Of a stretch of DNA of 64,000 nt, positions 17,617 to 25,663 are shown piece by piece (positions within the stretch are counted from its first letter, which is position 1; every line of letters starts with the position of its first letter). The stretch is from JABMPR01 sp964508765 (lineage in GTDB: Bacteria > Fidelibacterota > UBA8477 > JABMPR01): positions 1 to 64,000 of the forward strand of contig CAZDVD010000004.1 in the NCBI GenBank assembly GCA_964508765.1, read 5' to 3'. Under the pieces are notes generated by a model. It saw nothing but the letters and a program-made list of their open reading frames with translations. It searched no databases and was not told the DNA's origin. The translations under genes were made by a program, and so were the position numbers.

Positions 17617-18369
17617 ATGATCCATTTAGACCATATAAGCAAAAGTTTTAACAGCAATGAGGTCATCCATGACCTTTCCCTTGAAATACCTCAAGGGAAA
17701 ACCGTCGTTCTCATTGGCCCCAGTGGATGTGGAAAATCTACTTTACTGAGACTTATGGTGGGTTTGCTATGGCCTGAGAAGGGTAATATCTCTATTTTTC
17801 AAGAGCATCTTACCAAAAACAATATCGAAAACTTACGCCAACAGGTTGGTTTTGTGCTCCAGGATGGGGGTCTGTTTCCCCATATGACCGCCCTTCAAAA
17901 TATGCGTCTCATGGCAGATTACTTACAACATGATCCCAAAAAAACAGAACATCGCATTCATGAACTCTGTGAATTGACCCATATTTCTAGCGACCAGCTG
18001 AAACGTTACCCCTCAGAACTTTCCGGAGGTCAGGTTCAACGGGTTGCCCTCATGCGCGCCCTCATGCTGGATCCGGAGATATTATTTCTAGATGAACCCC
18101 TGGGGGCTCTGGATCCACTGAATAGGGTCAGCTTGCAAGAAGAGATGAAGACTATTTTCAGTCAATTAGGAAAAACCGTTGTGCTGGTCACACATGATAT
18201 GGGTGAGGCAGCCTCGCTGGCCGACCTGATTGTGATCATGAAAGATGGATACCTCCTTCAGTATGATACCCTGTCAAATCTTTCAGCACAGCCCGCTGAT
18301 CCATTTGTAACTGAATTTATCAATGCACAGAGAAAACCCTGGCAACAGCTTGAGGATCAGATTCAATGA
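17617..18369 (+). CDS. ABC transporter ATP-binding protein, quaternary-amine (OpuC/EgtU) type
   Basis: This is a 250-residue ATPase with Walker A GPSGCGKSTLL (about 33-43), Q-loop VLQDGG, signature LSGGQVQRVALMRAL, Walker B ILFLDEPLGALD and H-loop VLVTHDMGEA. The domain closely follows glycine-betaine/carnitine/choline importers but has no C-terminal CBS pair. Its stop overlaps the permease gene (ATGA), which in turn overlaps egtD. The transported substrate is therefore likely ergothioneine, hercynine or another betaine. Osmoprotectant import is the main alternative. Confidence 0.9.
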   Translation: MIHLDHISKSFNSNEVIHDLSLEIPQGKTVVLIGPSGCGKSTLLRLMVGLLWPEKGNISIFQEHLTKNNIENLRQQVGFVLQDGGLFPHMTALQNMRLMADYLQHDPKKTEHRIHELCELTHISSDQLKRYPSELSGGQVQRVALMRALMLDPEILFLDEPLGALDPLNRVSLQEEMKTIFSQLGKTVVLVTHDMGEAASLADLIVIMKDGYLLQYDTLSNLSAQPADPFVTEFINAQRKPWQQLEDQIQ

Positions 18370-19871
18370 AATATTTGATCTTATACCTAACTGCATTTTG
18401 TTTTGGTATTCTACCAATTTATGCTGAATCAAATCTTGAAGTTCAAATTGGCTCAAAGAAGTTTACGGAATCTGTTATCCTCAGTGAGGTCATCACCCAA
18501 CACCTCCAAAGCAACGGGGTTAAAGCTGTCCATAAAGATCAATTGGGTGGCACCCGATTACTCTGGAAGGCGCTGGTTCAGGGGGAGCTGGATATTTACC
18601 CCGATTATACAGGTACAATTATTTACGAGATTCTTCAGGGTGAGGAAATTTCATCAGATACAGATATCAAAGTGGCACTGGCCAGATATGGTGTGAGTAT
18701 GACGGAGCCACTGGGTTTCAATAATACCTATGCCCTGGGAGTCAGCCACGCTACAGCAAGAAAGTTCTTACTGAAAAACATAAGTGATTTGAGCCAACAC
18801 CCTGAGTTACGCTTCGGATTTACCAATGAATTCATGGATCGGGAAGATGGCTGGCCCAGTCTCAGGGATCATTATCGATTACCCCAGACATCGGTGCGTG
18901 GATTGGATCATGATCTGGCCTATAAGGGTCTGGAGGCAGGCTCCATTGACCTGATTGATCTCTATTCTACAGATGCTGAAATTGCCTATTACCAATTGAG
19001 TGTTCTTGAAGATGACAAGAACTACTTCCCCGATTACCGAGCTGTGATATTATACCGCACCGATCTTTTAGATCGTGGGCCTCAAGTTCAAACCTGCCTG
19101 AATCAATTAAGCGGCATCGTCTCGGAAACTGAGATGATCAAGATGAATTCCGATGTCAAGCTGGATGATAAGAGCGAACCCGAAGTGGCTCAGGATTTTT
19201 TGAATGTCAAATTCAATACACTTTCTGAGATTGAAATTTCTACCCGATTGAGCAGGTTGATATCCACGACAAGAGAACATTTATTTCTGGTCTGCATCTC
19301 TCTGGGAGCGGCCATCCTGGTGGCCATACCCTTAGGTATCTGGGGTGCCAAAAATGCAACTCTGGGTCAAGTTATTCTCAGTATTGTCGGCATTATTCAG
19401 ACCATCCCCTCGCTGGCACTCCTGGTATTCATGATCCCCCTGTTGGGGATTGGAGGACCGCCTGCCTTCGTAGCATTATTTTTATACAGTCTGCTCCCAA
19501 TTGTTCGAAACACTTTAAGTGGTTTAACTGGAATACCTCGAGATATCCAGGAATCTGCTCGAGTACTGGGATTACCTGCCTCAGCTCGATTGCGATTGAT
19601 AGAAATTCCGCTGGCTACCCGCTCAATTTTGGCTGGTATAAAAACATCAGCCGTTATCAATGTTGGTACCGCAACGCTAGGTGCCCTCATCGGTGCTGGA
19701 GGCTATGGCCAGCCTATACTTACAGGCATACGGCTGGATGACACCAGTCTCATTCTCGAAGGTGCTATTCCAGCAGCAGTCCTCGCTCTGCTTGTGCAGT
19801 GGAGTTTTGATTTTGCTGAACGCACCTTGCTCTCACCTGGACTACAAACCAAACAGGAAACCAGCTCATGA
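18366..19871 (+). CDS. Fused substrate-binding/permease protein of a quaternary-amine ABC transporter (EgtU/OpuC-like)
   Basis: The 501 residues contain a signal peptide (1-20) and then an OpuAC-type periplasmic binding domain (about 24-280): VQIGSKKFTESVILSEVI, DQLGGTRLLWKALVQGELDIYPDYTGTI. The permease domain follows (about 300-490) with the inner-membrane loop SARVLGLPASARLRLIEIPLA. Binding domain first, permease second is the opposite order to Streptococcus-type EgtU, where the binding domain is C-terminal. It overlaps egtD by four bases, so the three genes are translationally coupled. The likely role is uptake of ergothioneine or its betaine precursor. Glycine betaine or carnitine cannot be excluded without checking the aromatic box. 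Confidence 0.85.
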   Translation: MKYLILYLTAFCFGILPIYAESNLEVQIGSKKFTESVILSEVITQHLQSNGVKAVHKDQLGGTRLLWKALVQGELDIYPDYTGTIIYEILQGEEISSDTDIKVALARYGVSMTEPLGFNNTYALGVSHATARKFLLKNISDLSQHPELRFGFTNEFMDREDGWPSLRDHYRLPQTSVRGLDHDLAYKGLEAGSIDLIDLYSTDAEIAYYQLSVLEDDKNYFPDYRAVILYRTDLLDRGPQVQTCLNQLSGIVSETEMIKMNSDVKLDDKSEPEVAQDFLNVKFNTLSEIEISTRLSRLISTTREHLFLVCISLGAAILVAIPLGIWGAKNATLGQVILSIVGIIQTIPSLALLVFMIPLLGIGGPPAFVALFLYSLLPIVRNTLSGLTGIPRDIQESARVLGLPASARLRLIEIPLATRSILAGIKTSAVINVGTATLGALIGAGGYGQPILTGIRLDDTSLILEGAIPAAVLALLVQWSFDFAERTLLSPGLQTKQETSS

Positions 19872-20890
19872 CTGAAACGATCTCTTCTCCCCAGATAATC
19901 CAAGCCCAGGATCATACTGAGAATCCTACCATTGCTTTTGCTAAGGATGTTCTCAAAGGCTTAAACAGCACTCCGAAACGCCTGTCTTCTGTATATTTTT
20001 ATGATGAACGCGGATCCCAGCTTTTTGAGGAGATTTGCAAACTGGAAGAATATTATCTCACACGGAAAGAGACCGAAATTCTCCAGCGCTCAGCCGCAGA
20101 AATCATCTCAAAGCTACCCCATAACACCCATCTCATTGAATTGGGTAGCGGTAGCTCAACCAAAACCCGCATATTGCTGGAAGCTGCTCTGGCAAGTTTT
20201 AGTCAGACACAATATTCCCCCATTGACGTCTCTGCTGAAATTCTAACAGACACAGTCAATAGTCTAAACCAGCGATATCCTGAACTACAATTGGAAGCTG
20301 TGGCTGGTCGTTATGAATTCGGTATGGAATACATCCTGAAAAACAGCACTAGCTCTAATTGCATCATGTGGTTAGGGTCCAGTATGGGGAATCTAACGCG
20401 GGTTGAGTCAGCCCATTTTCTGAGAGAAGTTCGCAAGAATATAGGTGATCAGGATTGTCTACTCCTGGGTATTGACCTCCGCAAGGAACGGGAAATTCTG
20501 GAGCCAGCCTACGATGATGCCAGAGGTGTTACAGCCGATTTTAATTTGAATTTGCTGGACCGTCTAAACACCGAATTGGGTGGTACTTTTGAACGCAATA
20601 ATTTCCATCACCAGGCCGTTTACAATATGGAAGAAGGACGCATTGAAATGTATCTGGTAAGTGATGTTGATCAGAAAGTTGAAATCAAAAATATCGGAGT
20701 GAGTATCTCGTTCGAGAAGGATGAGAAGATTTTAACAGAATACTCATATAAATATTCACATACCGAAATAAATGCTCTGGCTGAAGCCTCAGGCTTCATT
20801 CTGGAACAGCAGTGGTTGGACGAAGAGGGTTGGTTCAGCCTGAATTGTTTTAAACCCCAAAATAACGCGCCTGAGTTGCGCGCCCTATAA
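19868..20890 (+). CDS. egtD: L-histidine N-alpha-methyltransferase EgtD
   Basis: The 340-residue SAM-dependent enzyme shows the EgtD hallmarks FYDERGSQLFEEICKLEEYYLTRKE (about 40-64), the SAM loop LIELGSGSSTKTRIL and MWLGSSMGNLTR. It trimethylates histidine to hercynine, the first step of ergothioneine synthesis. It is joined to the transporter genes by an ATGA overlap, separated from egtB by about 3.3 kb on the same strand. Length and motifs are complete, with nothing degenerate visible. Confidence 0.94.
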   Translation: MTETISSPQIIQAQDHTENPTIAFAKDVLKGLNSTPKRLSSVYFYDERGSQLFEEICKLEEYYLTRKETEILQRSAAEIISKLPHNTHLIELGSGSSTKTRILLEAALASFSQTQYSPIDVSAEILTDTVNSLNQRYPELQLEAVAGRYEFGMEYILKNSTSSNCIMWLGSSMGNLTRVESAHFLREVRKNIGDQDCLLLGIDLRKEREILEPAYDDARGVTADFNLNLLDRLNTELGGTFERNNFHHQAVYNMEEGRIEMYLVSDVDQKVEIKNIGVSISFEKDEKILTEYSYKYSHTEINALAEASGFILEQQWLDEEGWFSLNCFKPQNNAPELRAL

Positions 20891-20901
20891 AGGAGCTACA
20901 C

Positions 20902-21183
20902 ATGAAAGCCATTTGGAATGATAAAGTTATTGCTGAAAGCGACAAAACCGTATTCATCGAGGGGAATCATTATTTCCCAGTTGCTTCAGTGGATCCTGCA
21001 TATTTAAGAGACAGCCAAACCCATACAATTTGCCCCTGGAAAGGTACGGCCAGCTATTACCATATTGATGTAGATGGTATGGATAATCGTGATGCCGCTT
21101 GGTATTACCCTGACCCATCAGATGCGGCTCAACCCATTAGAGATCATATTGCCTTCTGGAAGGGTATTGAGGTTAAAGCTTAG
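20902..21183 (+). CDS. DUF427 domain protein
   Basis: The 93-residue protein matches DUF427: MKAIWNDKVIAESDKTVFIEGNHYFP, then TICPWKGTASYYHI and AAWYYPDPSDAA. An AGGAG site precedes the ATG, and the gene lies 11 bases after egtD. It is a small beta-rich cytosolic protein of unknown function. It probably belongs to the transporter-egtD transcript. Confidence 0.85.
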   Translation: MKAIWNDKVIAESDKTVFIEGNHYFPVASVDPAYLRDSQTHTICPWKGTASYYHIDVDGMDNRDAAWYYPDPSDAAQPIRDHIAFWKGIEVKA

Positions 21184-21385
21184 TCCTTTTTCTGAATGGA
21201 TAGTACTTGCACAATTTTCAATCATCCCTAAAATAAGTGCACGCTCTCTAAAATGGTTCAATCGCTGTATTGATTTACTCCATTGATGTTTTTTCTGTTG
21301 GTGTAAGCAATATCGTCGGGCACTTCAAAATCAGGTATTTGAGATGTACAATTCTCAGATCAATCATAAGAAAAAGGAAAACAGC

Positions 21386-21991
21386 ATGAAAAAAGTATCA
21401 CTTAGTATTTTGTTTGTTTTGTTAAGCGTTGGCTTGTTTGCGGGTCTGCCCGTTGGTCAGAACCCCCCCCTCTTAGAGCTCTCTGGTGATGATGGTGGTA
21501 GGGTTGATGATTCAGCCTGGAGTAGCAGCGAATTAGTTGGTAAAGTTTGGGTCGTTGTCCATGCAGATCCAGATGAGAGTGAACTAAATAATGCTGCAAC
21601 TGAAGCATTAAAAGCTGAAGATTATCCCAAGGATGTCTATGGCTCAGTTGCTATGATTAATATGGCTGCAACCTGGAAACCTAATTTTGCAATCAATCTG
21701 ATTCTTAAGGGAAAACAGGAAGATTATCCCAGCACGATTTATGTTCGCGATAATGATAATATGGTTGGCGAAAAATGGGGTCTGGCCGATGACTCAAATA
21801 ACATTGTTGTTCTTGATCCCACTGGAAAAGTCATCTTAAGTGTTGATGGTCAACTTTCTGAGAATGATATCAAAAAGATGATTGCTTTGATTAACGCTGA
21901 AATTGAACTGCTGAGAAATCCTCCTCCGCCACCCGTTGAAGAAGAAGTTGTAGAAGAGGAAGTCGTAGAAGAACCTGTGACTGACCAATAG
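21386..21991 (+). CDS. Secreted YtfJ/thioredoxin-fold-like protein with acidic proline-rich tail
   Basis: The 201-residue protein starts at MKKVSL (AAGGAAA upstream) with a signal peptide ending LFAGLP. The middle reads GKVWVVVHADPDESELN ... KDVYGSVAMINMAATWKPN ... NIVVLDPTGKVILSVDGQLSENDI, the pattern of YtfJ-type periplasmic thioredoxin-like proteins without the CxxC pair. The tail NPPPPPVEEEVVEEEVVEE is low-complexity and acidic, like an exposed linker. It ends at a strong terminator. Function unknown. Confidence 0.7.
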   Translation: MKKVSLSILFVLLSVGLFAGLPVGQNPPLLELSGDDGGRVDDSAWSSSELVGKVWVVVHADPDESELNNAATEALKAEDYPKDVYGSVAMINMAATWKPNFAINLILKGKQEDYPSTIYVRDNDNMVGEKWGLADDSNNIVVLDPTGKVILSVDGQLSENDIKKMIALINAEIELLRNPPPPPVEEEVVEEEVVEEPVTDQ

Positions 21992-22027
21992 GCGAGATTC
22001 ACAAACTCAATCTACTTTTTATCGTTT

Positions 22028-22063
22028 AAAAAAGACCGTTCTCTTCAGGGCGGTCTTTTTTTT
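22028..22063. terminator. Strong intrinsic terminator
   Basis: An 11-bp stem (AAAAAAGACCG / CGGTCTTTTTT) with a 12-nt loop followed by a T tract. It separates convergent genes and can work in both directions. Confidence 0.9.
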
Positions 22064-22068
22064 GCCCA

Positions 22069-22863
22069 CTACCCTAACCAATCAATTTCCGTCGGGCAAG
22101 TGACCCAGATACACAGTTTGGGTGGTAACTCCTTTTTCTGCTCTAGATAACTGAAAACAGTCCCCATAAAAATCGGGTCCCAGGTATGACCGGTCAATTC
22201 TCTTACCTCGTGCATTGTTTTGATGCGCTGATTCAATGAAGTTTTCCAGAGACCTGATGCATTTTTCATGCTCATATATTTCAGAATTCGTATTGCCAGG
22301 GGTTGTGTGAGGACACCTGTAACTGCAGGGGTCTCGGTAGCTATACTTGAGAGGAGATCACCTGAGGCCACAGCCACCACATGGTGAAATGCTTCTCCAA
22401 TTGTCTTAATCGTTTCATCAACTGCTGATTTTGTAGAGGTATCTATTCCAAGACTGCCACCAATGTGCATAAAATGATGAGCCGGTCTCGATTTCCATTT
22501 CTGCTTGTTAAATGCCAAACCCATAGTCCAAAAAGAACCGATCTGCTGATGGACATTCTCACGAGCTTCCAGTTGCTTGACCATGGCTGCCTCATAGGCA
22601 CCACCGTCATAGTGTGTGCCATAGAGATGAATCACCACTTCTGGTAAAAGTCTGGAAAGGGTAAAGGCAGTGTGGGATCCTGCATAGGAAAGTAAGTGGA
22701 TGTGTTTGATGTCACTGAGTTCTTCTGCGAAACATGCCAGTACCCGCCTTTTCTTACCCCCGCCATCTGGGAGCAAATCTTCGCGAACCAGGGCAACTTC
22801 CTCAACGCCCAGCCAGCGTGCCAGAGCCGAGCTGAATTCAACTCGAGTTTCTAATGCTGTCAT
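22069..22863 (-). CDS. PLP-dependent lyase-like protein (ACC deaminase/D-cysteine desulfhydrase superfamily), divergent
   Basis: The 264 residues contain VREDLLPDGGGKKRRVLACFAEEL, which aligns in layout with the 'KREDL...GGNKxRKLE' lysine region of the ACC deaminase/D-cysteine desulfhydrase group. LLSYAGSHTAFTLSRL follows where that group has the 'GGxQSNHxR' loop. The C-terminal half is less like known members, and the protein is shorter than the usual 320-340 residues. It may be an altered enzyme. Its start overlaps the oxidoreductase gene stop (ATGA), making it last in a three-gene operon. The reaction cannot be named. Confidence 0.55.
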   Translation of the reverse strand: MTALETRVEFSSALARWLGVEEVALVREDLLPDGGGKKRRVLACFAEELSDIKHIHLLSYAGSHTAFTLSRLLPEVVIHLYGTHYDGGAYEAAMVKQLEARENVHQQIGSFWTMGLAFNKQKWKSRPAHHFMHIGGSLGIDTSTKSAVDETIKTIGEAFHHVVAVASGDLLSSIATETPAVTGVLTQPLAIRILKYMSMKNASGLWKTSLNQRIKTMHEVRELTGHTWDPIFMGTVFSYLEQKKELPPKLCIWVTCPTEIDWLG

Positions 22864-23915
22864 CGCGCCAGAAGTCTTGACAACCTGGGGGCAACATACT
22901 GTGACCCAATCATGAACTTCATAGGCGGTCCAAAAAACATTTCAGTTGAGGGTCCGATGAAATACAAATCTCGCATGGAACTCATGAAATTTTTGTCAAT
23001 CCGGGGCATGGCTGCTCTCATCTCTAGATTATCTCTTAATTCGTCTGCCAGAAAGTTCATATGATTCAATGTGTAGTTATAACCCGTCGCTGAAATAACA
23101 TGATCGTACTTACTCAAGTTAGGCATATTGGAAAATCGACTCATTCCAACCAGTTTATTCTCATGATCCGGTGTCATGGTTGTTGCTGAAAATATTGAGA
23201 ATAAATATTGAACTAGCCTATGTGGTAAACGTCGAAAAAGACCTGTACTTTTCACAACCAGATCAAATATCCATTTGGGAAGATCCAGGGGCTCTGAATA
23301 AAATCGGGGTTCCTTGCGGGCATACCAATCAACCTGATTTTTATTTTTCCTGCAAATTTCCATGGCTTCTGCTGCTGATTGCCCCGCACCTACAACCAAC
23401 ACCTTCTTCCCCTGTAGAGCTTCGATTTTCTGTGTGAAATAACTGTGAATGATGTCTGCAGCTTCAGAAAATTCTGTTGGAATATTCAGATGATGAGCGA
23501 CTCCCGTGGCAATCACAACCTGTTTGGCTTTGAGGACTTCTCCGGATTCCAATTCAGCCTGGAAATAGTCCTTTTTTTGTGAAAGATTTGCCAAATATTC
23601 TAATTGAATCTCATAGGGTATTGAAGCCAATACCCAGTCTATATATTGACGATATTCCCTGACGTCGATTCTTTCACTTCGCTGGCCTATATCGAGACCA
23701 TGCTGCATTCGGAATGTCTGAATGGAATAGGCATTCTGGGGATGAGCAATTTCTGAGGTCGCCATCTCCGAGCGCAACGAAGCATCGGTGAAGGTATGCT
23801 TCCTCCAGAGCTCCATGGGTTTGCCAATAATCTTGAATTCCTGTCCCATTTCGGACATATAGTTTGCCAGGGACAGACCATATGGTCCGGCTCCTACGAT
23901 TAATACAGGTATCAT
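22860..23915 (-). CDS. FAD/NAD(P)-dependent monooxygenase-like oxidoreductase
   Basis: The chain of about 351 residues has two nucleotide-binding motifs: GAGPYGLSLANYMSEMG at the N-terminus for FAD, and VLVVGAGQSAAEAMEI near residue 168 for NAD(P)H. The ATGY-type motif IATGV/SATGYNYTL is also present. This is the organisation of flavin-containing and lysine/ornithine N-monooxygenases. The ATG overlapping the upstream stop as TAATG has the better ribosome-site spacing; another ATG lies six bases earlier. It is flanked by an Lgt-like gene and a PLP-lyase-like gene in one transcript. The substrate is unknown. Confidence 0.75.
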   Translation of the reverse strand: MIPVLIVGAGPYGLSLANYMSEMGQEFKIIGKPMELWRKHTFTDASLRSEMATSEIAHPQNAYSIQTFRMQHGLDIGQRSERIDVREYRQYIDWVLASIPYEIQLEYLANLSQKKDYFQAELESGEVLKAKQVVIATGVAHHLNIPTEFSEAADIIHSYFTQKIEALQGKKVLVVGAGQSAAEAMEICRKNKNQVDWYARKEPRFYSEPLDLPKWIFDLVVKSTGLFRRLPHRLVQYLFSIFSATTMTPDHENKLVGMSRFSNMPNLSKYDHVISATGYNYTLNHMNFLADELRDNLEMRAAMPRIDKNFMSSMRDLYFIGPSTEMFFGPPMKFMIGSQYVAPRLSRLLAR

Positions 23916-24919
23916 TACCATTTTCCTATTTTCCGGCCATGGGTTCCAAAGGCGAGGGCCAATATAGTTGAAGCCAAAACAAGTATCCCCAGAGCTGATT
24001 TTAAGCTTTCCAGACCAATTCCAAAATTGATGAGACTGGTGGGTATACCATTTGAAAAGACAAATGCCAGGGTGCTCAATCCAAGTATGATAAATGCAAG
24101 ACTAAACCATTGCCAGACAGTGAGACCCATAAAATAAACTCTGGGAAACTCACCTCTAAAAAACTCAACATTAAAGCGCTTGAGACCATACAAGGTCATA
24201 TATACTGCTGCAAGGGTTCCCAATGGACGTGTCTCCCAGGTTAATGCTAAAATTAAAATGATTGTATAAATAGTGGCATTGGCGATTATGGAATAGACTT
24301 GTGTTGGATAAAGTCGCTTTCCTTTCAATCCTGGGTCATATCTGAGTGCTTTGGATTGGTTGTTGTGATAGCGGATGCCAAAACGTGAGGATGACTGGCA
24401 CTCTTTCCCATGGCAACAGCCATAGTTGAGACATCCTAATCTTCCAAAGACCTGAGCTAGAGGCACACCAACAGCAAAGGCATCTAGAAGTGCCAATAGA
24501 GATGTCTGTGTCAACAAGGCAAAGCTGCTCAAAATAAGCAATCCACCAACCAGACCACCCCAGAGACCAAAGCTCACAGTTCGAATATATTCGATAAAAG
24601 TTTTTTCACCTGATATCAATGTTTTAAGGTCTAGTAGCCGCGTCACCAAATAGGATGAAACCGGAATTCCCAATGCGAAGGCCAAGGCCAGTTGATTGGC
24701 TTGTGAAGTACTTGCGATAACCTCGTGCGCTCCGAGATAAAACCAGATATTGATCAATCCTAAAATGGCTCCAATTCCTGTCAAGAGACCAAAACTCACA
24801 AAGGTAAAGGACTGTCCCTGGACGAGAACGACTGGACCATAATCACCTTTCCTGCTGAGTGTTTTCACCCCCATCCCAGCATCTGCTATTTGATCTAATA
24901 TTTCTACACGCTCATTCAT
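23915..24919 (-). CDS. Prolipoprotein diacylglyceryl transferase (Lgt)-like membrane protein
   Basis: The 334 residues have about seven or eight membrane segments. A GRLGCLNYGCCHGKE motif near residue 160 sits where Lgt has its GRxGNFxNGE signature, and YPTQVYSIIANATIYTIIL, then LKRFNVEFFRGE, follow the Lgt pattern. The cysteine-rich GCCHG form is typical of Lgt-like paralogues, so this may modify something other than lipoprotein cysteines. It is first of a three-gene operon with a flavin enzyme and a PLP-lyase-like protein. A strong GAGGG site precedes the ATG. Confidence 0.75.
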   Translation of the reverse strand: MNERVEILDQIADAGMGVKTLSRKGDYGPVVLVQGQSFTFVSFGLLTGIGAILGLINIWFYLGAHEVIASTSQANQLALAFALGIPVSSYLVTRLLDLKTLISGEKTFIEYIRTVSFGLWGGLVGGLLILSSFALLTQTSLLALLDAFAVGVPLAQVFGRLGCLNYGCCHGKECQSSSRFGIRYHNNQSKALRYDPGLKGKRLYPTQVYSIIANATIYTIILILALTWETRPLGTLAAVYMTLYGLKRFNVEFFRGEFPRVYFMGLTVWQWFSLAFIILGLSTLAFVFSNGIPTSLINFGIGLESLKSALGILVLASTILALAFGTHGRKIGKW

Positions 24920-25043
24920 TAAGCTTCCCTCTGAGTTACTACGTAATCGTGACTGTTTCGATCACAATATACGTTGGTTTTGAAGTGGGAGTGTCAGAAG
25001 GATTACATTTTCTGAAAAGAAATGAATAAAAAGTTTTGCTATA

Positions 25044-25061
25044 AATGAATGATCGTTTATT
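25044..25061. promoter_or_regulatory. Putative TetR operator (18-bp palindrome)
   Basis: The sequence fits AATRAAYGATCRTTYATT, symmetrical except for two R/Y positions per half. It ends seven bases before the TetR start, as expected for autorepression. Confidence 0.6.
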
Positions 25062-25068
25062 ATAGAGC

Positions 25069-25641
25069 GTGAGAGTCAAAGACGAAAATAAGCAATACGC
25101 CATTATTGAAGCCACCGTAACACTGGTGAATGAAATAGGATTTGCTTCCAGTTCCGTGGCAAAGATTGCCAAACGGGCAGGAGTATCTCCTGCGACCTTA
25201 TATGTCTATTATAAGAACAAGGAAGATTTGATCGTATCCACCTACATGGAGATTAAAACGTGCCTTGGGAATGCGGTCATGGAACAATTTGACCCCACTA
25301 TACCGGTGCGGGATGCAGTCATGCAGGCGGGAAGAAACCTGTTTAAGCATATCGGTGCAAACCCTGATGTGTTCTACTTTGCAGAGCAGTTTGCAAATTC
25401 ACCTTATAACAATCTGGTGGACCAACAAAAGCTTCAACTCACCTTTAAACCCCTGATAGATATCCTACAATATGGGATGGATCAGAAGATCATCAAAAGA
25501 GCACCTTTTGAAATCCTGTTCGCCCATTTGTATATTCCCATCTATGGCCTGGTCAATGCTCGACTAAATCCAGACTTCAAAGCGACTCCAGAGAATATCG
25601 AACTCTCCATGAACATGGCCTGGGACGCGATTAAACTGTAA
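25069..25641 (+). CDS. TetR/AcrR-family transcriptional regulator
   Basis: The 190-residue protein has an N-terminal helix-turn-helix, IIEATVTLVNEIGFASSSVAKIAKRAGVSPATLYVYYKNKEDLI (about 10-53), and an all-helical ligand domain. The GTG start lacks a good ribosome site and follows closely a likely operator and promoter, so the mRNA may be nearly leaderless. It is followed by three genes on the same strand with short gaps, probably its targets. The FadR-like ligand domain hints at fatty-acid-type effectors, but this is not firm. Confidence 0.85.
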   Translation: MRVKDENKQYAIIEATVTLVNEIGFASSSVAKIAKRAGVSPATLYVYYKNKEDLIVSTYMEIKTCLGNAVMEQFDPTIPVRDAVMQAGRNLFKHIGANPDVFYFAEQFANSPYNNLVDQQKLQLTFKPLIDILQYGMDQKIIKRAPFEILFAHLYIPIYGLVNARLNPDFKATPENIELSMNMAWDAIKL

Positions 25642-25663
25642 AAAAATTTGCAAGGATAACTGA

